From Luteibacter aegosomaticola (lineage in GTDB: Bacteria; Pseudomonadota; Gammaproteobacteria; Xanthomonadales; Rhodanobacteraceae), in contig NZ_CP095741.1 of assembly GCF_023078475.1 (NCBI RefSeq), positions 4,872,001-4,936,000 on the forward strand: 64,000 bases of DNA. The letters run 5' to 3'. Every line of letters starts with the position of its first letter. The first letter of the stretch is position 1. Below, one piece after another: positions 41,561 to 51,159 of this stretch. A model generated the notes under the pieces. The model did no database searches. It had not been told where the DNA came from and saw only the letters and a list, made by a program, of their open reading frames with translations. A program made the position numbers and the translations under genes.

Positions 41561-43021
41561 ATGTCGTACCGTTCGCAAGCCACCGCATCGTTTCCTTCCG
41601 CCACCATCGTGCCCGCCGCCGGCGGGTTGCCCGTGGAGGTGAATCTCATCGCCCAGATCGGGCATGGCGCTGGCAGCCAACTGGTGGCCTCGGCCGGAGC
41701 CCGGCAACGCGCGCATGCGTCGTTCATCGACGAGCTGGATGAGCCGTCGGCCCGCCTTGGCGGCACGCACTTCGAACACGGCGATGCGACGTCGCTCTAC
41801 ACCTTTGCCGTCGGCGCCAAGGGCCACCCTTTCCACCGGCACGCCGGCCACCGGGTGTTCACGGCGGTGTCGGGTAGCGGCGGCGCCTTGCTGCGTTTCA
41901 GCACGGCCACCAGCACTGAACTGGCGGATGATCCGGCGAACTTCGCCCGCGCCCTGCGCCATATCACCATCCCGCCGGACTGCCTGTTCACAGTTCGCTT
42001 TGGCGGTGGTACATGGCACCAGTTCCTTCCCTTGCAGACGCGCGGTTCGCATCCGGCTTTCTTCGCCCTCTCCTGCCACACCAACGAGCTCGGCGGCGAA
42101 CTGGAACCCGACCTGCGCGAACGCGTACTCGCCGGCGAGGCCAGCATCCCCGCGCTGACCGAGGTGCTGCCGGATGCCGTGCAGGCGTGGCTCGCCCGTA
42201 CGCCCGTCGATCAGCTGCATGTGCCCACGATGGCCCTGGCGCTGGAAGCGGCGCCGGACTCGCTCCAGGTGCGGTTTTGCGGCTTTGCTCGCCGCATGCT
42301 CGGTGCCTTGCGCGCACGGTTGGCATCGCTGCGCCATGCCGGCGGCTTTCTTTCCGCGACGATCGGGTGGCATACGGTGGTGGAACTGGGTGAGCCCGAG
42401 CAGGACTCGCTGCTGCGCGGTGAATTGAACGAAGGCTTCCACCACGAAGATACGTTCAGGCTGCCTGTCGCGGGCGCCCTGCCCCATGCGGCACGCGCGG
42501 AGCACTTGCTGGCATCCCTGCTCGACGGCTTCATCAAGGACCCGCCGCGCGGCGTCACCCGGCTGATGGCGCTGCGGAACACGGTGGTCAAACCGCTCGG
42601 CCTGCGCACCTCGACATTGGGATGTCCGGTGTCGTCGTTACTAGGGCCGGTGGATCAGCATGTCTTCGCGGGTCGCTTCCCGGTGCATACGCAGCGCATC
42701 GCGGCGGATGGCTCGTTCGCCCAGGTCATCCTTGGCGCGAACGATCGCCACCTGCGGTTCCGCTCTTGCATCGCCGTGCGCGTCACCCACGGCCGGGTCG
42801 ATGTGACCATGGGCACGCGGGTGCGCTGCCACAACCTGTTCGGCCGCGTATACATCCGCGCCATCCGTGGCGTGCACCGGCACTACGTCAGCCCCACGAT
42901 GCTCCGCCGCGCCGTGGGCCATGCGTTCCCGACCATGACCCTGGACGCCGCCGCATCGCCTGTTGGAGGGCGATTGCGGGCGATGGGTGCGACCTCACCG
43001 GAACAGGGCCTGTTGCGGTGA
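41561..43021 (+). CDS. Cupin-DUF2867 fusion protein
   Basis: The 486-residue protein has a cupin-like region (about 65-180, containing HRHAGHRVFTAVSGSGGALL and RFGGGTWHQFLPLQ). The C-terminal half (about 310-460) has the DUF2867 pattern: EHLLASLLDGFIKDPPRGVT, LMALRNTVVKPLGL, and late NLFGRVYIRAIRGVHRHYVS. The His triads in the cupin part suggest metal binding. DUF2867 proteins are SRPBCC-like with unknown ligands. GGGGAG seven bases before the ATG fixes the start. It follows arsR and is probably regulated by it. Confidence 0.72.
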   Translation: MSYRSQATASFPSATIVPAAGGLPVEVNLIAQIGHGAGSQLVASAGARQRAHASFIDELDEPSARLGGTHFEHGDATSLYTFAVGAKGHPFHRHAGHRVFTAVSGSGGALLRFSTATSTELADDPANFARALRHITIPPDCLFTVRFGGGTWHQFLPLQTRGSHPAFFALSCHTNELGGELEPDLRERVLAGEASIPALTEVLPDAVQAWLARTPVDQLHVPTMALALEAAPDSLQVRFCGFARRMLGALRARLASLRHAGGFLSATIGWHTVVELGEPEQDSLLRGELNEGFHHEDTFRLPVAGALPHAARAEHLLASLLDGFIKDPPRGVTRLMALRNTVVKPLGLRTSTLGCPVSSLLGPVDQHVFAGRFPVHTQRIAADGSFAQVILGANDRHLRFRSCIAVRVTHGRVDVTMGTRVRCHNLFGRVYIRAIRGVHRHYVSPTMLRRAVGHAFPTMTLDAAASPVGGRLRAMGATSPEQGLLR

Positions 43022-43031
43022 GGCGAAAGAT

Positions 43032-43055
43032 GTCGCGCGCAAGCGCGCTCCTACA
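43032..43055 (-). repeat. Single REP element
   Basis: A reverse-oriented REP copy between the cupin-DUF2867 gene and the convergent chemoreceptor gene. Confidence 0.85.
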
Positions 43056-43060
43056 AGAGC

Positions 43061-44626
43061 TTAGGCGGCTTCGAGGGTGAAGTAGGCCACTTCGCGACGG
43101 AGGCTTTCGGCGCTTTCGCGCATGGCGCGACTGGCGGAGGCGGCTTGTTCGACGAGGGCCGCGTTTTCGCGGGTGGTTTCGTCGATCACCACGATGGCGC
43201 CATTCACTCGTTCGATGCCGCTGGTCTGGCCTTGCGTGGCAGCCATCACGTCGGCGACGAGGTTTGACAGCGCACCGACCCGCTCACCGATACCAGCGAG
43301 CACGGCGCTCGCACGATCCACCGAAGTCACGCCGGCCTGCACGGCTTCATCGCTTGCCGTGATCAGCGTGCGGATATCTTTCGCCGCCCCTGCGCAGCGC
43401 TGGGCCAGCTCACGCACTTCGTAGGCGACCACGGCGAAGCCGCGGCCATGCTCGCCCGCGCGCGCGGCTTCCACCGCGGCGTTGAGCGCCAGCAGGTTGG
43501 TCTGGAACGCCACCTGGTCGACCAGATCCAGCACTTCGCCCATACGCTCGCTGCTCTGCTGGATGGCGCGCATGTTCTCGATGGCATCGGTCGCCACGCG
43601 GTGGCCCTCGTCGGTCATGCTGCGCGTCTCGACGACAGCGCGGTTCGCGGCTGTCGCGTGGCCAAGGCCGCCGCGCACCGCATCGGCCATGTCGCGCATG
43701 GACGAAGAGGTGTGCTCCAGGTGTTCCGCCTGCGTGCGCGTGCGATCGTTCAGCGCATCGTTGCCCTGGGCGATGCCGGTGGCGACGTGCGCGACGTGGT
43801 CGGCACGATCGCGCACCTGCACCACCACATTGCCAAGCTGCGCATCCATCGCGGCCAGCGACGCGAGCACCTGGCCGATTTCGTCGTCGCGACCGACGTC
43901 GATCTTCGCACCAAGCGTGCCGCTCGCGATCGCGGAGGCGACTTCGCGTGCCTGGCGAAGGCGCCGCTGCAGCGAACGGATGATGGCGATATCCATGACG
44001 CTGGCGATCAGCAAAGCGATCGCGAGAAGCACCGCAGAGAACACCGCACCGTGGCTCACTGCCGACTGCTGCGCTTCCGCCTCGGCCTTGCCGCCGGCAA
44101 GCGCGAGCTGGAACAGATTGGAGAAATCGCTCTTCAGCGGGCCAACGGCCGACTGCACGTCATTGGAGAGCTGCAGCGGCGCAATGTCGTATTGCTCGGC
44201 TTTAAGCAGCTCGATCACCGCATCGACCGCGTCGTCGGCAGCCTTACGATGTTCGGCAGCCAGCGCCACGAGTTTCTTCTGCTGTTGCCCGAGGCCGCTG
44301 GCTTCGAGCTCCTTCCACTGCTTATCGATATCGTGGCGGTTGGCACCGATCGCGGTGACCGCATCGTCAGTCGCCGATGGCAGGCGCGCCAGCGTCGCGT
44401 GAACGAGCGCGTCGAGCAGGTCGTTGTAGTCGTTCTGGATGCGGCCGACGTTGGCGACCGGCGCCAGCGTCTCGCCGACAACGGACTGCAGGCGGCTATT
44501 GGCCTGGCGTAGCTGGACACCGCCGACGATCCAGAGGGCGAGGAGCAACAGGATGGTGCCAGCCAGCCGCAGGGCCAGCCGCGCACGCAGGGTGAGCGTG
44601 GGGAGGTGGTTCAGGGGGAAGCGCAT
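43061..44626 (-). CDS. Methyl-accepting chemotaxis protein
   Basis: The 521-residue protein has TM1 (about 14-34), a periplasmic four-helix-bundle domain (about 36-185), TM2 (about 190-210), HAMP (about 212-265) and a long signalling domain. The tip consensus [20 protein letters not shown] plus [20 protein letters not shown] is characteristic of Tsr/Tar-like receptors. No C-terminal CheR pentapeptide is present (ends FTLEAA). Start ATG at 44626 is preferred because the preceding codons are unusual. No other chemotaxis genes are in the window. Confidence 0.92.
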   Translation of the reverse strand: MRFPLNHLPTLTLRARLALRLAGTILLLLALWIVGGVQLRQANSRLQSVVGETLAPVANVGRIQNDYNDLLDALVHATLARLPSATDDAVTAIGANRHDIDKQWKELEASGLGQQQKKLVALAAEHRKAADDAVDAVIELLKAEQYDIAPLQLSNDVQSAVGPLKSDFSNLFQLALAGGKAEAEAQQSAVSHGAVFSAVLLAIALLIASVMDIAIIRSLQRRLRQAREVASAIASGTLGAKIDVGRDDEIGQVLASLAAMDAQLGNVVVQVRDRADHVAHVATGIAQGNDALNDRTRTQAEHLEHTSSSMRDMADAVRGGLGHATAANRAVVETRSMTDEGHRVATDAIENMRAIQQSSERMGEVLDLVDQVAFQTNLLALNAAVEAARAGEHGRGFAVVAYEVRELAQRCAGAAKDIRTLITASDEAVQAGVTSVDRASAVLAGIGERVGALSNLVADVMAATQGQTSGIERVNGAIVVIDETTRENAALVEQAASASRAMRESAESLRREVAYFTLEAA

Positions 44627-44702
44627 GGGGGGATCGCTCGGGGGTGGGGGACAGCACACCCATCGGCCACGCGCCGCGCAACTTTAGCCCTATTTTTCCA
44701 GA

Positions 44703-46535
44703 TTACTCTTTTATTTCAATGGCTTGAATATGGCGTGACGCGAGCACGCTTTCGTCGTTCTGCCACGTCACGACATGCATGCCGAGCCCGTCGCTTTTCG
44801 CGAGTCGCTTGGCCGAGGCGGCGAGGCTCGCCACGGATTCCGCATCTGCGGGAAAACTCTCGGCGTACCACGCCACACCGACGGCCACGGTCGTGATCGG
44901 GAAGAAGCGACGATGGCCATGGCGGTCGTCGCTTTCGATGCCACCGCGCTCGCGGTCGGCGTCGTCGAACAGGTTGCCGGACATCGCATTGAACCGCCGG
45001 CGCATATCGTCGCAACGCGTGGCCCAGTCACCGCCCTGGAACACCACCATGAAATCGTCGCCGCCGATGTGGCCGACGAAATCCGCGTCGTGGCGCAGGT
45101 CTCCCGTAAGCACGCTCGCGAGCAGGCGGATCATCTCGTCGCCGCGGAAGTAGCCGTACTGGTCGTTGAAGGGCTTGAAGTTGTCGAGGTCGAAATAGGC
45201 CGCCGCGAACGGGCGGCCTGCCGCGAGCAGGCGCTCGATGTGTTCAGTGACGGGCAGGTTGCCGGGCAGGAAGGTCAAGGGATTCGCGTAGCGCGCGGCT
45301 TCCACGCGAATCTCCGTCACCCGCCGCACCAATGCTTCGCCGGTGCCGAGGCCAAGGTAATGGCCGGCCGAGGTGATGATGAAGCCATCGCTGAGGTAGC
45401 GCTGGTCTTCGCCGCGAAGAATGTCCGCCATGCTTTGCAGCGGCATCTCTTCATCGCATAGCAACGGCTCGGCGTGCATGAAGCTGGTGCAGGGCTTGCG
45501 GCCAAACAGCTCGCGCGCAAAGGGCTGCGCCATGCGTTCGGTGAAGGTACGCCGGTTGATGATGCCGACGGGCACGCCGGCGTCCACGACGGCCACGGCG
45601 TGCAGTCGCGGATGGGTAGCGAAGATATCCGCCACTTCATCATTGCTTTCACGCGGTGCCACGGCAGGCGCATCGATCAGCATGTGGCCCGCCGTCAGCG
45701 GACGTGCCGAAACAGGACCACTGGGGCGCGGGGGCACCGGTACATGCGCGCGCCTCAACGCGGCAGCCACGTGCTCCGGGATCGTCGCGGCAGGCTCGGC
45801 GGAAGGCCGGGCCACGAGAAAGCCTTGTGCGTAGGGGATGCCGAGCTCGCGCAGCATGTGCAGGTCGGCTTCGTCTTCCACGCCTTCGCCGACGAGGTCT
45901 GCGCCGAGCGTTTCCGCGACCGAACACAGTGCACGCACGATCGCCAGGCGTTCCGCGCTGTGGGCGAGTCCATTAATGAGGTAGCGATCGATCTTCACGA
46001 CCTCCGGGTGGACCTCGTTCCACATTTCGAAATTCGAATGACCGTTGCCGAAGTCATCGAGTGCCACGCGCACACCGCGCGCGCGGAGAAAGCCGAGCGC
46101 ATGCGCAAGCCGCGCGGCGTTCTCCACGATGTCGCGTTCGGTCAGCTCGATCGTGACACGGCCCAGGTCGAGGCCGGGCACGGAGAGCGCCGCGATCACA
46201 TCTTCAGCCGCAACGCCTTCGTTCATCACTGCCTGGGCGCTGAGGTTGACCAGTAACCGGCCTTCGAGCCCCAGCTCCACGAAGCGTTCGGCGACGCGCC
46301 GTGCCGCGGTCAGTTCGAATTCGCCAAGGCGCCCACGGGTACGGGCGAGGTCGAGCAGGTCGGTGGGGGTGAGGTCGAGCTGCGGCAGGTTGCAGCGTAT
46401 CAGGCCCTCGTAAGCCACCAGATCCCCATCGGCGAGCCGGATCACCGGCTGGAAGACAGCCGAGAGCGCGTCCCCGGAGAGGACCTGCTCGATCGGCGAC
46501 GGCTCGCGGCCGCTGGGGTACTGGCTGGTGGGCAT
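44703..46535 (-). CDS. EAL-CBS-GGDEF c-di-GMP protein
   Basis: The 610-residue cytosolic protein has an EAL phosphodiesterase domain (about 20-260: VAYEGLIRC in place of EALLR, IELTERDIVE, ALDDFGNGHSN, GEGVEDEADL), a CBS pair (about 290-410) and a GGDEF domain (about 430-610) with GGDDF instead of GGDEF. Conserved acidic residues of the EAL domain appear present, so phosphodiesterase activity is plausible; the GGDDF variant may bind GTP without being fully active. The start is uncertain: ATG 46535 is preferred, ATG 46580 is possible. Confidence 0.88.
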   Translation of the reverse strand: MPTSQYPSGREPSPIEQVLSGDALSAVFQPVIRLADGDLVAYEGLIRCNLPQLDLTPTDLLDLARTRGRLGEFELTAARRVAERFVELGLEGRLLVNLSAQAVMNEGVAAEDVIAALSVPGLDLGRVTIELTERDIVENAARLAHALGFLRARGVRVALDDFGNGHSNFEMWNEVHPEVVKIDRYLINGLAHSAERLAIVRALCSVAETLGADLVGEGVEDEADLHMLRELGIPYAQGFLVARPSAEPAATIPEHVAAALRRAHVPVPPRPSGPVSARPLTAGHMLIDAPAVAPRESNDEVADIFATHPRLHAVAVVDAGVPVGIINRRTFTERMAQPFARELFGRKPCTSFMHAEPLLCDEEMPLQSMADILRGEDQRYLSDGFIITSAGHYLGLGTGEALVRRVTEIRVEAARYANPLTFLPGNLPVTEHIERLLAAGRPFAAAYFDLDNFKPFNDQYGYFRGDEMIRLLASVLTGDLRHDADFVGHIGGDDFMVVFQGGDWATRCDDMRRRFNAMSGNLFDDADRERGGIESDDRHGHRRFFPITTVAVGVAWYAESFPADAESVASLAASAKRLAKSDGLGMHVVTWQNDESVLASRHIQAIEIKE

Positions 46536-46609
46536 GGCAAGGATGGCGGGTTGGCTGCAGGGATATCGGCAGCCTGTCATCCTTACTTTAATAAACCCTT
46601 CGAAATCAA

Positions 46610-47245
46610 TTATTTCTGGTCTGTGACAACGGCGCGTTCCGCGAGCTCGACGGCGAGCGGATCCAGGTTCCATGCATCGATGCCAAAGCCCCCCTCGCGC
46701 ACGTGGAGGGGCGTGTAGCCGCAGTTACCGTGGCGGTACACGGCATAGTCGCTGTGGTCGTCGCGCAGCGTAGCGAGCATCGACGAGATCGACTGGCCAT
46801 GGGTGATCACGGCCACGCTGCGGTACGGGAGCTTACGGATGTCGTGCAGTGCCGCCAGGACACGCGTGGCGACCTCGCGCAACGATTCCGCACCGGGGGC
46901 GGTCGCATCCGGATCGGTGCAACGCACGACGGCGGTCCATACCGGATCGAGCGCCATGGCCTCGAAGCGCTTGCCCTCGAGTTCGCCGAAGGCGCGCTCC
47001 ACGAGGCGTTCATCGACCGATACCGCACAACCGGTGATCTCAGAGACGATTTCAGCGGTGTGCAGGGCGCGCCCCAGTGTGGAAGACACGATGTGCTCGA
47101 TGCCCCGCGCCGCGAGGGCGCGTCCCAGTGCCTGTGCCTGCCCGATTCCGGCCTCGGTGAGCGGGCTATCGCCCCTGCCCTGCGCGCGGCGTTCGATATT
47201 CCAGACGGTTTCGCCGTGGCGGCAGACGATCAGGTGTTCGAGCAT
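46610..47245 (-). CDS. Histidine phosphatase (phosphoglycerate mutase-like)
   Basis: The 211-residue protein has the RHG motif VCRHGETVWNIERRAQGRGD (His nucleophile) near the start, VSSTLGRALHTAEIV, the acid in ERAFGELEGKR and the second His in VAVITHGQSI. This branch includes phosphoglycerate mutase-like enzymes (GpmB/YhfR/CobC types) and many phosphatases of unknown substrate. AAAGG seven bases upstream supports the start. It precedes the GGDEF gene on the same strand. Confidence 0.9.
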   Translation of the reverse strand: MLEHLIVCRHGETVWNIERRAQGRGDSPLTEAGIGQAQALGRALAARGIEHIVSSTLGRALHTAEIVSEITGCAVSVDERLVERAFGELEGKRFEAMALDPVWTAVVRCTDPDATAPGAESLREVATRVLAALHDIRKLPYRSVAVITHGQSISSMLATLRDDHSDYAVYRHGNCGYTPLHVREGGFGIDAWNLDPLAVELAERAVVTDQK

Positions 47246-47287
47246 CGTGGGGCCTTTGCTACGCGTGGGGAACACGCAGTTTAACGG

Positions 47288-47554
47288 TCAGCGCAACTGG
47301 CTGTCCTTGCTGCCGCGCCGGTTATAGCCACTGAACGCGGCCGCATCGCGGTCGGCCGCTTCCTGGCACGCCACGCACAACCGCACACCCGGCACGGCCT
47401 TGCGGCGTGCCTCGGGGATGGGTTTGTCGCATTCCTCGCAGCGTTCCAGCCCCGGGCCCTTGGCAAGGTGGCTGCGCACGCGCTTCACCGCGTCATCGAC
47501 GGTGGCGTCGATCTGATCCTGAACGGCGGTGTCACCCGCCCAACCGGTAGCCAT
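47288..47554 (-). CDS. DksA/TraR-family C4 zinc-finger protein (YbiI-like)
   Basis: The 88-residue protein has a short coiled-coil region (about 12-35) and the zinc finger CEECDKPIPEARRKAVPGVR followed by LCVACQ, a C2-C2 arrangement as in DksA/YbiI. It is shorter than DksA and lacks the acidic coiled-coil tip, so it is more likely YbiI-like with an unknown RNA-polymerase role. GGGAGGTG before ATG 47554 fixes the start. Confidence 0.87.
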   Translation of the reverse strand: MATGWAGDTAVQDQIDATVDDAVKRVRSHLAKGPGLERCEECDKPIPEARRKAVPGVRLCVACQEAADRDAAAFSGYNRRGSKDSQLR

Positions 47555-47579
47555 GACCACACCTCCCGGACGCGGCTGT

Positions 47580-47603
47580 TGTAGGAGCGCGCTTGCGCGC
47601 GAT
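47580..47603 (+). repeat. Single REP element
   Basis: A forward REP copy between the fucosidase and the DksA-like gene. Confidence 0.85.
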
Positions 47604-47641
47604 AAACGTTACATGCGGACATAAACCTATTTTTCAATAGG

Positions 47642-49102
47642 TTAGGCTCGGGGCTCGTCGTACAGGCCGAATTCGGTGATGCCGGGCTGGCGGCCCTGCA
47701 CCCATAGGCGGACGCGGGTGGCGGTGGTGCGCGGGATCTCGTGGAACTGGTACGCCGCGGGTGTGCTACCGCTGGCGATGTCGACCCACTGGCCGCCCTG
47801 CTCCACCTGGGCTTTGTAGGCGGTGATACGGCTGGCTTCGCCGTAATCCTTGTCGCTGCGCGGCTCTACTACCGAGAGCGTGTTGAACTCGGTGGGTTTC
47901 TCGAAGCGCACTTCGATCCAGCCTTCGCTCTTGCCGCGATCGGCGAGCCAGTAGGTGCGGAAGTTATCGTCGAAGGCGAGATCGGGGCCTACCGCTTCGT
48001 CGCTTGCGCTGGCCCAGGCCGGCTTGCCTGAAGCGAGGTTCGGCGTCGTGATGGTCACCTGGCGTTCGATGCGGGCAACGGCGCCTTCCGGCTTCCATAG
48101 CTTGCCGATCTCGGCAAGGCGCGCCACAGCGTTGTCATCGAAGCGGCCATCACGGTTGGGGGCGACGTTGAGGATGAGGTTGCAATGGTTGTCGTTGAAC
48201 GGCTTCAGCCAGTCGTCGACGATGGTCTTTGCCGGAGCGAGTTCGGACGTCGGGTACGAGGCTTTCCAGAACCAGTCACTCTGCAACGTGGTGCCCGATT
48301 GCGACGGCACCGGGCTATCCGGTGGAATCTTCTGCCCCGCGTGCTGCTCGTACTGTTTGATGTCGGTGTAGTAGAGCGCGGTGCCGGGGTAGCTGCCCGC
48401 GTTGTGATCGGTGAGCAGGCAATCAGGCTGCAGTGACTTCACCAGATCGTAGATCTCGCGATACGGCAGTTGCTCGTAGGAGATGCGCGACCACGAGGCG
48501 TTCCAGCCATCGAGGATCAACGCGGTGAGCGGGCCGTAGTTCGTTAGCAACTCGGTGATCTGCGCCTTGATCAGGGCGATCTTTTCCTGCGTGACGGTAC
48601 GGGCGCGGATATCCTGGCGCAGGTCGAGGATCGAAAAGTACAGGCACACTTTCAGGCCGGCCTTGCGGAACGCATCGACGTAAGCGCGCACGACATCGTG
48701 CGGATACGACGACTGCATGACGTTCGCACTACCCGTCTTCGTCGGCCACAGGCAAAAGCCATCGTGGTGCTTCGTGGTGAGGCAGGCGTAACCCATGCCC
48801 GCGGATTTCGCCGCCTTCGCCCACTGTGCGGGATCAAGGTGCTTCGGATTAAAGAGCTTGGGCGAGAGAAGGGGGTCACCCCATTCGCGTTCCTCGAACG
48901 TGGCCATGTTCAAGTGGATGAACATACCGAAGCGCAGCTCAAGGAAGGCTTGCTGCAGGTCGCGCAACTTCGCAGGATCCACCGCGATGCCGCGCATTGT
49001 CTTCGGTGCCTGCGCGAACACCTGCTTCGCTGGCCACAAACCGCTTCCCACTGCGCTGGCGGCGAACGCCAGCGTCTTCGCGAAATCACGTCGGTTCAAC
49101 AC
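47642..49102 (-). CDS. Exported alpha-L-fucosidase (GH29) with F5/8-type C domain
   Basis: The 486-residue protein has a twin-arginine-like signal (LNRRDFAKTLAFAASAVGSG). The GH29 barrel (about 40-345) has FGMFIHLNMATFEEREWGDP, YACLTTKHHDGFCLWPTKTG and a candidate nucleophile Asp in LTALILDGWNAS. A C-terminal F5/8-type-C-like sugar-binding domain (about 350-480) follows. It releases fucose from glycans, probably in the periplasm. The start is GTG 49102 or TTG 49099, with GGAGAGG just upstream. No fucose pathway genes are adjacent. Confidence 0.88.
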   Translation of the reverse strand: MLNRRDFAKTLAFAASAVGSGLWPAKQVFAQAPKTMRGIAVDPAKLRDLQQAFLELRFGMFIHLNMATFEEREWGDPLLSPKLFNPKHLDPAQWAKAAKSAGMGYACLTTKHHDGFCLWPTKTGSANVMQSSYPHDVVRAYVDAFRKAGLKVCLYFSILDLRQDIRARTVTQEKIALIKAQITELLTNYGPLTALILDGWNASWSRISYEQLPYREIYDLVKSLQPDCLLTDHNAGSYPGTALYYTDIKQYEQHAGQKIPPDSPVPSQSGTTLQSDWFWKASYPTSELAPAKTIVDDWLKPFNDNHCNLILNVAPNRDGRFDDNAVARLAEIGKLWKPEGAVARIERQVTITTPNLASGKPAWASASDEAVGPDLAFDDNFRTYWLADRGKSEGWIEVRFEKPTEFNTLSVVEPRSDKDYGEASRITAYKAQVEQGGQWVDIASGSTPAAYQFHEIPRTTATRVRLWVQGRQPGITEFGLYDEPRA

Positions 49103-49185
49103 CCTCTCCCCGCGATGGCATGACGACCGACTTTCACTGTTGTAGACGATCGTGTCAACGCGCGGCGCGTGTCGTGCAGCACACT

Positions 49186-49279
49186 TGTAGGAGCGCGCTT
49201 GCGCACGATGCTCCTGGGCGAAGAGCTCGGGGGCCTCAGCCTTGGGGCGAAAGATGTCGCGCGCAAGCGCGCTCCTACA
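49186..49279. repeat. Inverted pair of REP elements
   Basis: A forward REP with one change (49186-49209) and a reverse REP (49256-49279) are separated by 46 bases. The right copy supplies the stop codon of the LysR gene ending at 49275. Confidence 0.88.
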
Positions 49280-50171
49280 GGGGTGTCGTTAGTGTGGCGA
49301 AGTGGTGGGGGGAGGCGTCTTTGAAGTGGTCGACCAGCAGGTTCACGAAGGCGGAGACTTTGGGCGCGACGTGGCGTTGCGGTGGGTAGAGCGCCCACAC
49401 TTCCGTCGTGCCGCCTTCGAGCAGGCCCCAGCTCACGAGCTTGCCGCTGGCGAGTTCGCCAGCCACCAGCGACGCTGGCAGCATGGCGGCGCCGATGCCT
49501 TCGAAGACCGCGTCGTGCACCATGGCCATCGATGAAAGCCGCAGCACCGTGCGCGGTGCGATGGCGTAGCGCTTCTTGCCGTCGATGATTTGCCAGGTAT
49601 CGCCGCGCGAGGTCGCGGGCAACACGATCGCGGGGAAGGCCTCGCCATCGCGTGGACGCGGCACTGACGGCACCGCCGCCACGACGTAGCGATCGCGCAG
49701 AAAGCAACGGCCAGCGAGTTCCGTGGTGGGCTTGGGATTCGCACGCACGATCAGGTCGAAGCCTTCCGCGAGCGGATCGACGAAGCGATCGTCGGCGACG
49801 ATCTCGAGGTCCACCGCGGGATACATGGCCGCGTAGCGCGATGCGAGCCGGCCGACGCCGCGTTGAGCGAACAGCACCGGTACGCTGACCCGCAACCGTC
49901 CCCGTGGGCCGCCCGCTCCCGCTGCGAGGTCCGCCGCGACGGTCTCGATGTGGCCGAGCACGCCTGCGGTTTCCGCATGCAGCACCGTGCCTTCCTCGGT
50001 AAGCCGGAAAGGCCTCGCGCCGCGTTCCACCAGGCGGATCCCCAGGGCATCCTCGAGCTCGCGCACGCGGCGCGAAAGCGTGGCCTTGGGCCGTCCCGTG
50101 GCGCGGCTGGCGGCGCCGAAACCGCGGTGGGTGGCCACGGCGTTGAAATCGGCGAGGGCGAGGAGGTCCAT
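49275..50171 (-). CDS. LysR-family transcriptional regulator
   Basis: This 298-residue LysR protein has the helix-turn-helix MDLLALADFNAVATHRGFGA with ATGRPKATLSRRVRELEDAL, and an effector domain (about 85-290). ATG 50171 is chosen because the open frame beyond it (to 50609) is antisense to the NmrA-like gene. Its TAG stop lies inside a REP element, so the C-terminal TTPL residues are partly REP-encoded. It is divergent from the NmrA-like gene, its probable target. Confidence 0.9.
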   Translation of the reverse strand: MDLLALADFNAVATHRGFGAASRATGRPKATLSRRVRELEDALGIRLVERGARPFRLTEEGTVLHAETAGVLGHIETVAADLAAGAGGPRGRLRVSVPVLFAQRGVGRLASRYAAMYPAVDLEIVADDRFVDPLAEGFDLIVRANPKPTTELAGRCFLRDRYVVAAVPSVPRPRDGEAFPAIVLPATSRGDTWQIIDGKKRYAIAPRTVLRLSSMAMVHDAVFEGIGAAMLPASLVAGELASGKLVSWGLLEGGTTEVWALYPPQRHVAPKVSAFVNLLVDHFKDASPHHFATLTTPL

Positions 50172-50203
50172 GGAGGTCGTCTCGCTGACGGAACGACACG
50201 TCC

Positions 50204-50220
50204 CGATATGACGGCTATCG
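50204..50220. promoter_or_regulatory. Palindrome CGATA-N7-TATCG between LysR and NmrA genes
   Basis: A perfect five-base inverted repeat with a seven-base spacer, in the divergent intergenic region, is a candidate LysR site. Confidence 0.4.
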
Positions 50221-50276
50221 TACCGTATTCGAGACGCGCAACCTGTGTCCATTCCCAACGCACAGGAGTTAGCACC

Positions 50277-51143
50277 ATGAGCATCCTCGTTACGGGCGCC
50301 ACCGGCGCCGTCGGTTCCGCCGTCATCGAGCGCCTCGCCGCCGCTGGCGCCGACGTGCGCGCCCTGACCCGCCGTCCGTCCGACTACCAGGGCCCGGCGG
50401 GCGTCCGCGCCGTCGGTGGTGAAGCTTCCGATCCCAACGCGCTGCGCGCGGCCCTGCAAGGCATCGACACCGTCTTCCTGCTTAACCCGGTGACGCCCGA
50501 TGAGCTCAACCAGGGCCTGACCGTCCTCACCCTCGCCCGCGATGCGGGTATCCAGCGCTTCGTATACCTCTCGGTGCTCAACGCCGAGACCTTCACCGAT
50601 GTGCCGCACTTCACCGTGAAGTACACGATCGAACGCATGATCGAACAGTTCGACCTACCCGCGACGATTCTTCGCCCGTCGTACTTCATGCAAAACGACG
50701 CTCCGCTGAAGGACGCCGCCACGCACGGCATTTACCCGATGGCGCTCGGCAAGGCCGGCATCGAGATGATCGACGTTCGTGATATCGCAGATATCGCCGC
50801 GGCGGCGCTGCTGCGCCGTGCCCGCGCCACCGGTCCGCTGCCGCGTGAAGTCATCGAGCTCGCTGGGCCGGAGGCATTCACGGGCGAGTCGGCGGCGAAG
50901 GTTTGGGCTGACGCGCTTGGTCGCGAGGTGAACTACGTTGGCGAGAATCTCGATGCTGCTGAGGCCGCGATCGCCGAGCGCGCACCCGCCTGGGCCGCTT
51001 ATGACCTGCGCCTGATGCTCGCGCGCTTCCACCGTGACGGCATGCTGGCCAAGCCTGCGGCGCGCGGCACGTTGCGTACGTTGTTGGGGCGCGAGCCGCG
51101 GACGTACCAGGACTTCGTGCGGGAGGTGGTCGCGGCTGGGTGA
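50277..51143 (+). CDS. NmrA-like NAD(P)-binding oxidoreductase (QorB/azoreductase-like)
   Basis: The 288-residue protein has MSILVTGATGAVGSAVIERL with the GATGAVG Rossmann turn, DTVFLLNPVTPDELNQ, and TILRPSYFMQN, the usual NmrA-family marks. It lacks the classical SDR Tyr-Lys pair. Family members act as quinone reductases or redox sensors. ACAGGAG ten bases upstream supports ATG 50277. It is divergent from and probably controlled by the LysR gene. Confidence 0.88.
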   Translation: MSILVTGATGAVGSAVIERLAAAGADVRALTRRPSDYQGPAGVRAVGGEASDPNALRAALQGIDTVFLLNPVTPDELNQGLTVLTLARDAGIQRFVYLSVLNAETFTDVPHFTVKYTIERMIEQFDLPATILRPSYFMQNDAPLKDAATHGIYPMALGKAGIEMIDVRDIADIAAAALLRRARATGPLPREVIELAGPEAFTGESAAKVWADALGREVNYVGENLDAAEAAIAERAPAWAAYDLRLMLARFHRDGMLAKPAARGTLRTLLGREPRTYQDFVREVVAAG

Positions 51144-51159
51144 GCCTGGCTTCGTAAGC

